A model generated the notes under the pieces. The model saw only the letters and a list, made by a program, of their open reading frames with translations, was not told the origin of the DNA and ran no database searches. Source: Suillus spraguei (lineage: Eukaryota > Basidiomycota > Agaricomycetes > Boletales > Suillaceae). Taken from it: DNA of 64,000 nt. Position 1 is the first letter of the stretch, and every line of letters starts with the position of its first letter. Of this stretch, positions 48,361 to 59,758 are shown piece by piece. A program made the position numbers and the translations under genes. The stretch lies in contig JABCPU010000109.1 in the NCBI GenBank assembly GCA_016800925.1, forward strand, positions 62,001-126,000, given 5' to 3'.

Positions 48361-49106
48361 TGTTAAGACCATACTCAAAGGTAGAGAGATCCGAAGGGCT
48401 TTGGCCTCAGTTCATGGACTGTGCCCCTTTCTTGAGTAATGCCTCTTATTTCAGGGAGAAGTTATTCGTCCGAAGATCCAAAAGGAGTTGCGTGACGGAT
48501 CCGGGCGTCCGAAGGTTATTCGGAACGTAAGGATAGAACAAAGATTAAGGCTAGCTTCAGAACAAGTTCCTAACTAGAAACTAACGGAGGTAGACTATCC
48601 GAAGATAGAGTCGGAGATATAGACTATAGGAATCAATCCTAAGTCTCGGAAGGTGACTTTAGAGCAGAGAGTGGCTCAAGTCCGGAAGAAGCGGAATGAG
48701 CAGAATCTAAGATGATATTCGAACTAAGGTTCTACGGAGATCTACAAGTGGTTTATATACTGTAAGTATCTAAGACAGATAATCAACAAGTCCGGGACCG
48801 AGGGCTATGTACAAAGTGTAACGGAAGTCTATTAGTTAATGCACAGCGGATCAGTAAGCATGAATCAGAAATGAACACAGGAAACGGATCAGTGACACAG
48901 GACGGAAATATAAACAGCCGGAATACCGGAAACAGGAGGAATGACGAAAGGAGATAGACGCAGATATACACAAGGGAGTTAAGGTGCGAGAAGTGAGCAC
49001 ATTCGGATGGGTGGTATGGACAGGATCTGTGGACCGGACGGAAATGGAATTGATCTGATCTGATCGGATATGGTCGGATCTGGGATTAGAAATATGGTAT
49101 ATGACA
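48361..49106 (-). mobile_element. Solo LTR, family 2 (746 bp), imperfect TSD
   Basis: TGTTAAGACC to TATATGACA; same family as the 3' LTR 57745-58487 of the right-hand Ty3 element. Flanks are ATTTC (48356-48360) and GTTTC (49107-49111), a target duplication with one mismatch. Confidence 0.87.
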
Positions 49107-50541
49107 GTTTCAGCGAACTTGACTATTTCTGCTTGCTGTGTGAATGGTAATAAATTGAAAAAAAGTAGTCACCGGTATGTCAGCCATTTCATCCTCTGAA
49201 GATTCTGCAATTGCTACAATGTTCTAGAACAAACTGCAGTAGTATACAAGCAATTTCATCAATGTAAAATCACTTACTTTTTCAACATCTAGGAATGCAA
49301 ATTACTGCTCAGGTAACTCCTCTTCATCATCTGCGTCCTTGTCAACATTCTTGTCTGATACCGATCCCTCTGAAGATTTTATTGAGGTAGGGGGGGGATC
49401 TTTTGCACATGAGACTGTGGTTGCTGCAGTCTGGCTTGTTTCAACGATTTCACTGACAGAACAGTTGGAGAATCGCCTGAAACAGATTGGAGGGCACTTG
49501 TGACAGCAGGAAGCTTTCTCTTAGTCTGAACTGCATCTGGTTCCAGGTGATCGCACCAGTTGTTGACCTTTCCTGTCAGATTCAATTTTTTACTTCTAAG
49601 CACCCAAGTAAGTGTCATAAAGTGTAGCATGGATTTTGTAAGCATCAACAGCATGATGGTGAGAAGAGAAATCACTGATGGGTTTGGATTTCCTTTCTTG
49701 TCAGTATCAGGTGCTTTCCCTTGATCAAAAATCTACCTGGTTGCAGCACTGATAACATTACATGACATGGTGTTGGCCTTCTTAGACTTCCTTGCCTTCT
49801 TCACCTGCCCAATCACCTCACTGTCTCCTGCACCCACACCATCATTATCCTTACCCATGGTGCCATGTTTCCCTGTGCTTTTGACCTTGGCTGGCACTAG
49901 AGGCATGACAGGACTCTCTGTAGAGGTGAGTTCACTAGTAGTCGCAACCTTTCCTTTTTTACCCTTCACTGGTCTAGGACGAGACCTTACTGGTAGCTTC
50001 CCCTTCCCACTTTCCTGAGTTGCCTGCTCTGCCTGCATGCCGGCCTCAATACTAGCAATGTGGTTGATGCCACACTGTAAAGTCGCTGTGTGAACAGCCT
50101 GCACTTCTTTGGCCCATTGTTCATCTTCTGCAATCTGGGATTTGGTGTGCCGTTTTTTTTGGCCTTCAAGAACCACAAGTCCAGGATGCTGTGTTGCATT
50201 TTTGGGTATGTACAGTAAGGAGAAGCAGGAGGTGCCATGATGGATATTAAAGGCAGGTACTAGTGGTAGAAGTGAGAAGTGGTGAAAGCCAGAGCCTGAT
50301 ACAAGGTGCATAATAGTCAATTGAACATCAAGTGCAAAGTCCTAATGCAAACAAACAATTCATTGTAATTTGGTAGCCCTCAATACCAATTTGCATCATT
50401 TTCCAAGTCCGCCTGCACTCTCTACTCCTTGACTCAAGCATCAGAGCTGGTATGTACTCACTATTGTTTCAACTGGTTCCATCCAAGCTGATGATAGATT
50501 ACCAGAGCTATTCTCCCAACGAGCTCCACCATCACTGACTC

Positions 50542-51000
50542 CAAATACCATCAACTCAATTTGCTGGAGATAGTACTGGCCATCCTACCAACCAGCTCTA
50601 TCATTCCCAATGCCAAATACCATTAACTCAATTCGCCAGAGATAGTACTGGCTATTCTACCTGACCAGCTCTGCCATCTCAACTCCAGCTCCAAATACCA
50701 TTAACTCAATTAACTGAAGACAGTACTGGCTATCCTACTGACCAGCTTTGCCATCCCAACGCCAAATACCATTAACTCAATTCACCAGAGATAGTACTGG
50801 CCATTCTACCTGACCAGCTCTGCCATCCAAACTCCAGCTTCAAATACCATTAACTCAATTCACTGAAGATAGTACTGGTTATCCTACTGACCAGCTCTGC
50901 CGTCCAAATGCCAAATACCATTAACTCAATTCACCATAGATAATACTGGCTATCCTACCTGACTATCTCTGCTGTCCCACTCCAAATACCATTAACTCAA
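50542..51000. repeat. Minisatellite, about 72-bp unit, six copies
   Basis: Each unit begins CAAATACCATTAACTCAATT, continues with GATAGTACTGGC and GACCAGCTCTGCCAT, and is 70-78 bp long; longer and shorter units tend to alternate. It fills the space between the two divergent Plavaka genes, ending six bases before the transposase ATG at 51006. Confidence 0.85.
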
Positions 51001-52758
51001 GCAGCATGTTCCAAACTGAACTACAAGAATGCTGCCCACCCCACTGGCCCAGTGGTCTTTGCATCCCTTGCACGAAGCCAGGGTGCAACGATTGGTTCAA
51101 GAACCAGTTGGGATACACCCAACACATGAATGTGAAGCACCCCGATTCATACAACCACCTACTCAGCCATCTGTATCTCATTCACCAAGTCCTGCACTGC
51201 CCTTTGGTTTTGGTGATGATGGCATCATGAACTTTGGTAATGATGAAGACCCTTTGCAACCAGAAGATCCAACACAACCAATAGCTCAATTCATTGGTCC
51301 TGGTGACCGGTTGTATAGAAACTTCCATCCATTTTTGTCAGGTAAGTTTGCTGGCTTTCTCATTCTCAAGTACTGATACAATGCGCATGACCTATAAAGC
51401 TTGCCCCTGCGATCATGAAGGGAACTTCCTTCCGCAAGGAACTCCACCTCCACCACTTTCAGACAAGGCATTGGATGACTGGACTCCATACAAGAGTTGG
51501 GTAGAGTTTGAACTTGCTGACTACTTATTTATGAAGAATCAAACACCTGCACATTCAATTGACCACTTGCTCAACATCTGGGCCACTTCCTTGATTCAAG
51601 GGGGCAGCAAAGCAACTCTGTTTCCAGATCACCACAAAGTTTACAAGACTGTCTCAGTTGTCACTGGGCAAAATGGCTACTACCCTCTCTACGCCTCCAT
51701 TGGGAACATCTGGAACACTGTGCACCATGCACACCATAATGCTGTTGCTGTTGTGGGATTTCTCACAATGCCAAAGAGTATGTGTTCGCATGTTTTCATG
51801 TCTTATTGTCCTCACCCCATATAGCAATGAAAAAGCATGCCGAGACATCAGATTTTCAAAGGTTCCAATGCCAGCTTTTCCATTCCTTGCTCTCATTCAT
51901 CATCAAGAACCTGAAGCCTGGTATGATGAAGCCTGAGGTTGTTTGTTTTGGGGATGGTCACTATCGCCGTGTCATATATGGACTTGGGCCATATATTGCA
52001 GACTATGAGGAACAGGTGTTACTTGCATGCATAGTTTGAAATTGGTGCGCCAAGTAAGTTTTCTTCAAATTATTCTATTGTATTTGTTCTTATAGCAAGA
52101 TACAACTAGGTGTCTTGCACATTGCGATGAGCTTGATGAGACCAGTCTCCTTCACTCAAGAATCCACACAGATGCACTCATCGAGGAGTGCAATTTCGAT
52201 ACACTTTGGAAAGAGTATGGTATCATTAGTGTACTTGTGGTATGTCAGCTTTGTTTGCTTTCATCTGTGCTTAGAATTGACTCATACATTCAGCCATTTA
52301 TGAATGACTTTCCCCATGCTGACATCCATGAGTTCCTTGCACCTGATCTTCTCCATCAGATCATCAAGGGGACATACAAAGACCATTTAGTTACATGGGT
52401 TGAGAAATACCTGCTGCGCACACACAGACAGACATGAGCTAACATTATTTTAGATGATATTGATCAAAGGTGTGTCTGCTTTCAGTTATTTTGTTTTACT
52501 CTGAGTCTTAGTTTTTTATATAGAATTGTGGCAGTTCCTCCGTTCCCTGGACTTCATAGATTTCCTCAAGGACGTCACTTCAAACAGTGGACTGGCGATA
52601 ATTCAAAGGCTCTTATGAAGGTAACTCTACCTAAAATTCTACCTATGATAATGTAGCACTAACACTATTAAGGTATACTTGCCAGCCATTGAAGGTTATG
52701 TCCCTTTAGACATTGTTCGCACATTCTGTGCCTTTCTTGAATTCTGTTACCTTGTCCA

Positions 52759-54188
52759 TGTCATATACTGTACTTCACACCCCATCTCCACTATGACCTC
52801 CTGACCTAATCTCCACATCTGCGTACCTCCAGATCTCTGCAGCTAGCCTGCTAACCCTACGCACATCCTAGTCCACCCTGAGCACAGTCTCACCCACCAC
52901 TATGTCCGGACTTTCCCCCCTCTGATATCCGGGACATCCCCACCACATCCAATCCTCGTCCATGTTCTATCTGGATCCTGGATCCCTGGACCTCTGGATC
53001 TCCCTGCATTCATCTCCGGACATATTCCCACGCCACGTGCATTACCCCATTTAGGGTATGTCCTTGTCTCCGGCTCTTGGTTACCTCTGTCTCTGTCTTG
53101 ATAATTTATTCTGTACATATCTCATCTCCGAGCTCATTTAGTTATGTTCCGTTGCACTTAGCAATATGTTTCCGCATAGTTCATACATAGCATTGGACTA
53201 TGCTTACTGATCTTCCGTTATGCTACCTACAGTATATAAACTCGGACTTGTACTCTAGCAGACCTCAGTCTGAATATTAACATTTCTCCATTAACATTTC
53301 TTGTTGATTGTTTCCTTCTGCTTCCTATACTCCTCATGTCAATATAACTCTGTTCTGTTCTCGCACTTGGGCTCCGGCCCTTGTAAGCCTCCAGTTCAGG
53401 CCTATGGGAGTATTCCCTAGGCCGGACATTTGACCCTTTGTTATATTATGCTTTCCAGACTTTGTCTGACTCCTGTCTCTGACCCTGTTCTCCTCCAGCT
53501 CTACCTATAGTAGTCTTCCTCTGTCTGTTTCTACTCCGGACTTCGTCCGTAGTAGTCTATACTCTCATTATGTAATCTCCGGACCTACTCTTCTACAGTA
53601 GGGCAATACTTCCCCCTTGATCCACAGAACTCCGCTCCTCTGCTCCTCTGCTCCTCTGCTCCTCTGCTCCTCTGCTCCTCTGCTCCTCTGCTCCTCTGCT
53701 CCTCTGCTCCTCTGCTCCTCTGCTCCTCCGCTCTGCTCCTCGTCCTCCAGACCTCCTATCTTTGGACCTCTGGTCATATCCTATCCTATCCTTTACCTCC
53801 TGTGGATCATCTTTCCCTCCGGAGCTTTGCTCCTATCCTGCCCTGGACTTCATCCAGCAGTCCATCCTCTGTTCCATTCTACTTGGGACTCATCCCAGTA
53901 GTCTTACCCTTGTTCCCTGTTCCTCCAGAAATAGTTCTGGCATGTTTCCCATGCTCCTCTGGTAGTCTGTCGGCGCTCTTCTCTAGTCCTAGAGTTCCTC
54001 CGAAGTTCCCCTCTGGACTTCACTGGAACTCCCCCTCGGACTTCATACGAAATTAGGGCACATACTCGTATAAGGGGCACAGCGCATGAGCTGAGGCCAA
54101 GCCCCCTTGAATTAGTTCTGACCCTCCAGTACACCCTCATGCTGAGCTGGAACTTCTTACCAGCCTCTGGTTTGGCATGGCCGTAACA
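52759..54188 (+). mobile_element. Solo LTR, family 1 (1430 bp), TSD GTCCA
   Basis: TGTCATATACTG to GGCCGTAACA, flanked by perfect GTCCA at 52754-52758 and 54189-54193. It contains an 8-bp CTCCTCTG minisatellite (about 53634-53735) and a tatataaac box near 53232. It is inserted in the Plavaka transposase just after FLEFCYLV. Confidence 0.94.
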
Positions 54189-54244
54189 GTCCACCACAAT
54201 GTAATCACAGAGAAGTCACTCAATGAAATTCAAGACACTGTCAT

Positions 54245-56210
54245 ACATGGTATGAGATTCATACCAAGCTGATATATAAGAAGGAGTGATAGGAAAGATC
54301 CAACAGTGCATACTATATCTCTAAGTTGTCCTATATTTTGCTCACACTTTGATTGTCTTTTATATTTTTTTTTACTTTGATTTAGTTCCTTCATATTCTA
54401 TCCCCTTTCATTTTATTCCAGAACTTTCTATTCTCAAATTTGATGATTTATCATGCTTTGTAAGATCTTTGTAAGATTTGAACTTTATTTGTAATGTACT
54501 TAGTAAAAAGGATGAGTAAGCTCACCCAAAAGGCTTGGTTTGTCAGCTTTTGCATGACCAATCCCTGAGATGACTCAAAAGCCTTTTGTCATGCTTTGTA
54601 AGAATTCACTGTATTTATAATGTACTTAGTAAAATAAGCTGACTCAACACACTAAATAGGAAGGTTTCTTACCAACCTATGTGTAGAATTATGCTTAGTA
54701 AGCAGGGCCTCCAAAAGGTATATAAGGAGCCCATTTTCACCTGTAACAACAACTTCCCATTTTCATTCTTGTCTCCTACCATGTGAGATTTTATAAGAAT
54801 AAAAGTGCAGGCAATCTAGCCTTGAAGTGAGACTAAGAAATCTATATCTACTCTACATTATATACTACCTTACAGGGGTTGACTATATAATATCTAACAG
54901 CTCTCAGACTAAGCTTTACATATACAGATCCAAAGACTCTCTCTTTCAATGGAAGGGGAGACACACTGTAACGAACATATTGGCACTGGGCTTAAAACCC
55001 CATATTTTGACACTCGTCTCACGTCTACAGGAGTTACCACTTGTCCATGGCCGTCTTACCCCTTTAGCATTACCGGCGGCATCCCACGCTTACCGCACAC
55101 CATACCGACTGCCGCACCACATTCCACGTACTGATGTCCTCCCATGTCCTTGCCGCGTCTGCATAGCTCCATTTGGTGCGTCGTTTGTTTTATGTTCGTT
55201 ATCACTGATTCCATGGCGAGCCTTATTACATGTTGCCTTGTGCCTTGTGCCTCGCGCTATGTTTACTTACGACGGTTTACTACACTCCAGCGCTACTGAT
55301 CTCGCTAGAGTATTCCGAGTACATACAATTTAGGATATAAGCACCACGTACCCTGCACAATACAAGTACCTGATTTTACATCATTGCACGTACTATAGGT
55401 CAGGATTATTGTCTAGCTCTGGATCTACCCAGTAGTGGACTTAGTCTTTAAAGTTTCCTTATTGCTCGTTAATCTATCACACTCATTCTCCATTACCGCT
55501 GGACTTTTGACTGTTATTTTGACTGAACTTCTCATGCACCACTACTTTACCGCTGAAAGTACCATGGCTTCCTTTACTGTTTCCTTGCACCGCTCGCAAC
55601 CTTACCACTACCCCTGATATCATTGCTCGACGCAACTGTTACTGACTATATCTCAACCACACTAGCACCACTACGCACAACACTAGTTCCGGCGGTATCA
55701 TCACTGACCGTGGCAACTTACCGCTGACCTTGACGCTTGTTTCGCACATAAGTTAGACTTGAACTTGACCATACTAATAGGCATCCTCCTTTAGGGTTGA
55801 ACACTCTTGTCCTCACAAGTGAAGCAGACTAGATGGAGCGCAAGACTTGCATACTAGCTTAGGCTGTTGTTTATCTACAGCCCAGGCTAGGTTGTATCTT
55901 TACAACGCACTCAGAGAACACGACAAAGTTGAAACAGACTTTCATAGGTTGAAACATGATCTACTAGGGTGAAACATACCTACTATACAATACTACTTCA
56001 AATCTCAAACTCAACACTTTCACACAGATCTTCAAGAGAAAGACCATTGAAAGATACCCACCCAAGAACTCAGCACATGATCTCCCATGAAGTAGAAAAG
56101 TCGGAGACCATGTACTTAAGGACTGGCAAGAAGTCTTATCCCTGTACAGTTGTGTTGTCACTGTATATGTGTTCTATACAAGACCCATAAGTAGCAAGAC
56201 AACGCACTCA
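54245..56210. mobile_element. Composite insert in the transposase, possible TSD GTCAT
   Basis: GTCAT occurs at 54240-54244 and 56211-56215, exactly where transposase similarity stops (EIQDT) and resumes (HFHQYWEIF). The first part has LTR-like features: a tatataagg box near 54720, AATAAAAG near 54796, and TATCTAACA near 54899. Family R repeat starts at 54967 inside it. The ends do not show TG...CA, so the element type is open. Confidence 0.5.
54967..55980. repeat. Repeat family R, longest copy (right border approximate)
   Basis: Begins TGTAACGAACATATTGGCAC, as does 57665. Rich in ACCGC/TACCGCTG words. No coding capacity. It could be an LTR of a further family; the right border is a guess and no target duplication was found. 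Confidence 0.4.
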
Positions 56211-57664
56211 GTCATTTTCATCAGTATTGGGAGATTTTCAAGATCACTGGAACAGTTCATACTTTCTCACTTCCCCGACAACACTCCATGACTCACTACA
56301 TTCATCTTATCTGACTGTTTGGTGCCCCAAATGGCTTGTGCTCCTGAGTCAAAGCACATCAAAACAGTCAAGGAGCCTTGGAGGCGATACAGTTAATATA
56401 ATGCTCTGGGTCAGACATTACTAACTAATCAGTATCTGGACAAGCTGGCAGCATCATGCATGGACTTCCACACTTGTGGAATGCTCTCAGGTACATGATT
56501 ATCATCCATTCTCACAGCCTTGGATATGTATTTCATTTTTATTTTTTCTATTTTTCAATCATTTGACCTATGAGACCAGAACCAGCACCTGCAGATGGAC
56601 AGTCTACTCAGCCTGCGCTCACCAATGCAGAAGAGCACATCATTGCAGATTCACACAACCCTGAGCAGCCCAGTATCATCTCAACTGCTAGTATACCTGA
56701 TGTGGATGTCAGTGCCGATGCTGAGGACATTGATGCCCCAATGTCAGTCCTTGCACACGTAGAACTTGCTTGGACATCTCACAAGTATTTTTTTTCATTC
56801 ATATAACCACTGTATACTAAGTGTCTTTACAAACAGAGGGGAAAAAGTGGCCACAAAGCATTCCTGCACTGGCTAACAAGCTCAACATCCCAGACTTGGC
56901 TGAACTCGTTCAGCAGTTCCTCATTGAACAGCTGTATCCAGATAAGCCCCCTAAGACATCCCTTCAGGTATAATGGACTGCCCTCATTACGAGGCAAGGA
57001 TATGAATTTTTCACTCTGCGGTGTCAACATTCTTTGCGCCAAGCGACTTGAGCAGTATTGGGGGGATGAAACGTGAGCATATCTGCATGTCCACCAAATG
57101 AAGAAATGGATGTGCACACAAAGATTGTGTATTTGTTATTGCTGACCCAAATGTTCCTGGAATGTGAGGCATGGGCATTGCGCAGGTACTTACTTTTTTT
57201 TTCCTTTCGACTTAGGGGTATATATTATTCTTGTGCTGTTGTCCACTGGTTTAATAGAATTGGTGACATGCCAGATGAAGATACTGGAATGTGGATGGTC
57301 TCACTATCTTCTGATGGTAACCATCCTCACTACACAGTGATTCACATGGAGGCTATTTTTCATTCTGCACATCTTATTCCAGTCTATGGTACTGAACCAC
57401 TCCCCTTGTCAATTAAAGCTCACCATGTCCTTGATATATTCATGCTATTCTATGTGAACAAATATGCTGACCATCATGCTTTTGAAATAGCTTGGTAGTA
57501 CTTTATACATGGATCACTTTTTCTATGTCAACCCACTTTTTCAAACTTCTATGTTTTGCTTTGCTTTTTGGCTTTTTCTTGCTTTTTCACTTATTTTATC
57601 CTGTTTACTTATTTCAATTGCATGAGCTTTTTGTGTCCAATGCATAAGTGGGAAAAAGTGGCGA

Positions 57665-57744
57665 TGTAACGAACATATTGGCACTGGCCTTAAAACCCTA
57701 TCTTCTGGCACACGTCTCACATCTATAGGAATCTCCACCAGTCC
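57665..57744. repeat. Repeat family R, 5' part, cut by the right-hand Ty3 element
   Basis: 80 bases almost identical to the start of the repeat at 54967 (TGTAACGAACATATTGGCAC, CTTAAAACCC). The sequence stops where the Ty3 LTR begins. The last five bases AGTCC are the expected left target duplication. Confidence 0.65.
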
Positions 57745-58487
57745 TGTTAAGACTGTACTCAAGGGTAGAGAGATCCGAAGGGCTTTGGCCTCAGTTCATA
57801 CACTGTGCCCCTTTCTCGAGTAATGCCCCTTATTTCAGGGAGGAGTTATTCGTCCGAAGACCCGGAAGGAGTTGTGTGACGGATCCGGGTGTCCGAAGGT
57901 GTCGGATATGATACGTCCGAAGGTTATTCGGAACGTAAGGAGAGGACAGAGATTAAGGCTAGTTTCGGAACGAGTTCCTAACTAGAAACTAACGGAGATG
58001 GACTATCCGAAGATAGAGTCGGAGGTATAGACTATAGGAATCAATCCTAAGTCTCGGAAGGTGACTTAAAGCAGAGAGTGGCTTAAGTCCGGAGGAGGCA
58101 GAATGAGTAGAATCTAAGATGATATTCGAACTAAGGTTCTACGGAGATCTACAAGTGGTTTATATACTGTAAGTATCTAAGATGGATAATCAGCAAGTCC
58201 GGGACCGAGGGCTATGTACGAAGTGTAGCGGAAGTCTATTAGTTAATGCACAGCGGATCAGTAAGCATGAATCGGAAATGAACACAGGAAACGGATCAGT
58301 AACACAGGACAGAAATATAAACAGCTGGAGTACCGGTAGCAGGAGAAATGACGAAAGGAGATAGACGCAGATGTACACAAGGGAGTTAAGGTGGGAGAAG
58401 TGAGTACATTCGGATGGGTGGTCCGGACAAGATCTGTGGACCAGACGGATATGGTCGGATCTGAGATTAGAAGTATGGTATATGACA
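57745..58487 (-). repeat. 3' LTR of the right-hand Ty3 element (743 bp, family 2)
   Basis: On + it runs TGTTAAGACTG to TATATGACA; on the sense strand it starts TGTCATATACC. About 743 bp, close to the solo copy at 48361-49106. It shares the TGTCATATAC start, a TATATAAAC box and the TGAGGCCAA-type block with family 1, so families 1 and 2 are related. Confidence 0.9.
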
Positions 58488-58682
58488 GTATCCCCCCCTT
58501 AGGGCCGAACCCCTGAGGCACAAGAAGCGTCGATCTGGATCGGACAAGATTAATGCGAGACGATGGGGAAGTTTGATGGTTGTAGTGCTGAGTCTGTAAT
58601 CCGACAGATATACGGACGTCAGACATCCGAAATGATTCCTACCCCCACTTCATATCCTTGTTAACAAAACTTGTCTCCAAAC

Positions 58683-59697
58683 ATGTCTGGAAAGAAATCC
58701 GATGCCCCTAAGTCTGCTGCTGACCTTGTGGCGGATCTGGAGCAGCAACTGGCGGCTGCTAAGGCTGCAGCGGAAGCTGAGGCGGAGCAGAAGCGGAAAG
58801 AGGCGGAGGAGCGGAAAAGGCAGGAGGAGTTGAAGCAGATTGAGTTGGTGGAGATCCGGAGGGAAATGGAGGAGAAGAGGCGGAGAGCACTGATTGAGGC
58901 TCGGGTGAGTGCTGTGGACTCTTCCGGATCCGGATATTAATGGGTTGGCAAAGGCCAAGGCTGCTCCTGCATCTGGAGCAAAGGACGGGTACTGCTCCCG
59001 TTGCGTCACTAAGGGCCGGATGTGCCAGTGGGGTGATGCTGAGAAGAATGCCATGGTGAGTCGTCCAAAAAACTTCGGATCCGCTGATTTCAACGTTTCG
59101 TAGATTAAGTCCTGTGACGTCTGCCGGAAGGACAAGGCCACTTGTCCTGGAAGGCCCGGATTCGTTAAGGGGCCCAAGGGCCGGAAGAGGCAGCGTCCTG
59201 CTGGTACTCCATCTCCGAAGGGCAAAGGCAAGCGCCGTCAGAGGAGTCCTACTCCGGATGTGGCGGACGCGGATGTCTTCTCTAATCCAGTCACTATCGA
59301 AGGTACGGATGAGGATTTTGTGGAGTATGATGATCAGGCTTGGGTGGCCGCTGCCAATGGAATCATTGCTGAGTTGGCGCGGACCAACGGACTTCTCCAA
59401 GATGGTATTGCGGCGGCGGAAGGGAGTCGGATTGCCATGGAGCGGATGAGCTCTACCATGGAGGCCTTCCTCCAGCAACAGAGGGAATTCCAGGCCCTGC
59501 TCATCGAGGAAATTCGGACCGGATTTAGGCTTTCCGTTTCTGCCGGATCCGACAAGGATGGCACTGGTGAGGAGATTGGGGAAGAGGTGGCGGATGAGAA
59601 TGGAGGAGAGATGGCGGATGGGACTGGGGAAGAGATGGCGGATGGGACTGGGGAGGAGACTGGGGGTGCCGGAGGTGAAATGGAGACTGGTGCTTAG
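58683..59697 (+). CDS. Antisense gene in the chromovirus: Cys-rich (Zn2Cys6-spaced) coiled-coil protein, 305 aa
   Basis: Exons 58683-58904, 58954-59055, 59104-59697, with GTGAGT donors and AAG/TAG acceptors; 305 aa in frame. The N-terminus is MSGKKSDAPKSAADLV, then a strong coiled coil rich in Ala/Glu/Lys (LEQQLAAAKAAAEAEAEQKR). Two clusters, CSRCVTKGRMC and CDVCRKDKATC, each C-x2-C-x6-C and 13 residues apart, mimic a fungal Zn2Cys6 binuclear cluster; the second intron lies between them. A basic stretch (KGPKGRKRQRP, GKGKRRQRS) suggests nuclear location. A second helical region (RIAMERMSSTMEAFLQQQRE) precedes a low-complexity Gly/Glu tail. It is transcribed toward pol, ending 61 bp before the pol stop. 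No stop or frameshift is visible although pol is decayed. DNA binding is inferred from spacing only. Confidence 0.72.
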
Positions 59698-59758
59698 TCC
59701 AGATCCGGATTTCCGCTACTGCCCTCAATGTACTTACATATATTTCGTTATGTACTCT

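Larger units (their letters stand above)
42960..50238 (-). pseudogene. Companion gene of the Plavaka transposon, shattered
   Basis: Reads on -, starting near 50238 (MAPPASPYCTYP; one base shift joins it to NATQHPGLVVLEGQKKRHTK). Then come a charged region (QIAEDEQWAKEVQAVHTATL), a Lys/Pro-rich stretch, EIVKFAET at about 49130, GQHDFSRYIALEQAQP near 47400-47440, DWPSSKVEIMGAPELV near 47230, WAGAQPNLWSIKSEQLLLAL near 46350, QHLCSWHSNFGSMAIVLVAN near 46150, YVFLHEDLETHDPDQIYQSV near 44050, and NKATGKDS...ANCGMVTSKYYDS near 43180. Pieces continue each other across each solo LTR once its target duplication is removed. The product looks like a large protein commonly seen beside Plavaka transposases in agarics; I know no function and no named domain. 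Confidence 0.72.
51006..57498 (+). pseudogene. Plavaka transposase, broken
   Basis: Starts with a C2H2 finger (CTKPGCNDWFKNQLGYTQHM ... KH, C-x4-C-x12-H-x4-H), then DDWTPYKSWVEFELADYL, GYYPLYASIGNIWNTVHHAH and PKSMCS (51480-51780), KPGMMKPEVVCFGDGHYRRV (51920-51980), HEFLAPDLLHQIIKGTYKDH (52330-52390), HRFPQGRHFKQWTGDNSKAL (52550-52620), YLPAIEGYVP and FLEFCY (52680-52750). A solo LTR follows (52759-54188), then VHHNVITEKSLNEIQD, then a 2-kb insert, then YWEIFKITG and SLPRQHSMTHYIHL (56220-56320), and the C-terminus YYSCAVVHWFNRIGDMPDED and FYVNKYADHHAFEIA (57230-57495). Several frameshifts and in-frame stops; not functional. This is the KDZ-related Plavaka family. Confidence 0.88.
42575..57664 (+). 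mobile_element. Decayed Plavaka-type DNA transposon with nested insertions
   Basis: A CACTA-like basidiomycete transposon recognised from its transposase. Outer borders are approximate: left CTACTTTTTTCAG...CTACTTATGC near 42575-42620 and right GCATAAGTGGGAAAAAGTGG near 57641-57660 are imperfect inverted copies. Both ends are rich in AATAAGTGG/CACTTATT subterminal words. Between them lie a companion gene on - (42960-50238), a minisatellite (50542-51000) and the transposase on + (51006-57498). At least six LTR-type or unclassified inserts interrupt it. No target duplication of the element itself could be read. Confidence 0.75.

Noticed and set aside
53634..53735. Regular short repeats resembling a repeat array (also 45040-45190 and 50542-51000)
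   Set aside because: Not CRISPR: no unique spacers, units are simple minisatellites within LTRs or a transposon, and the genome is eukaryotic.
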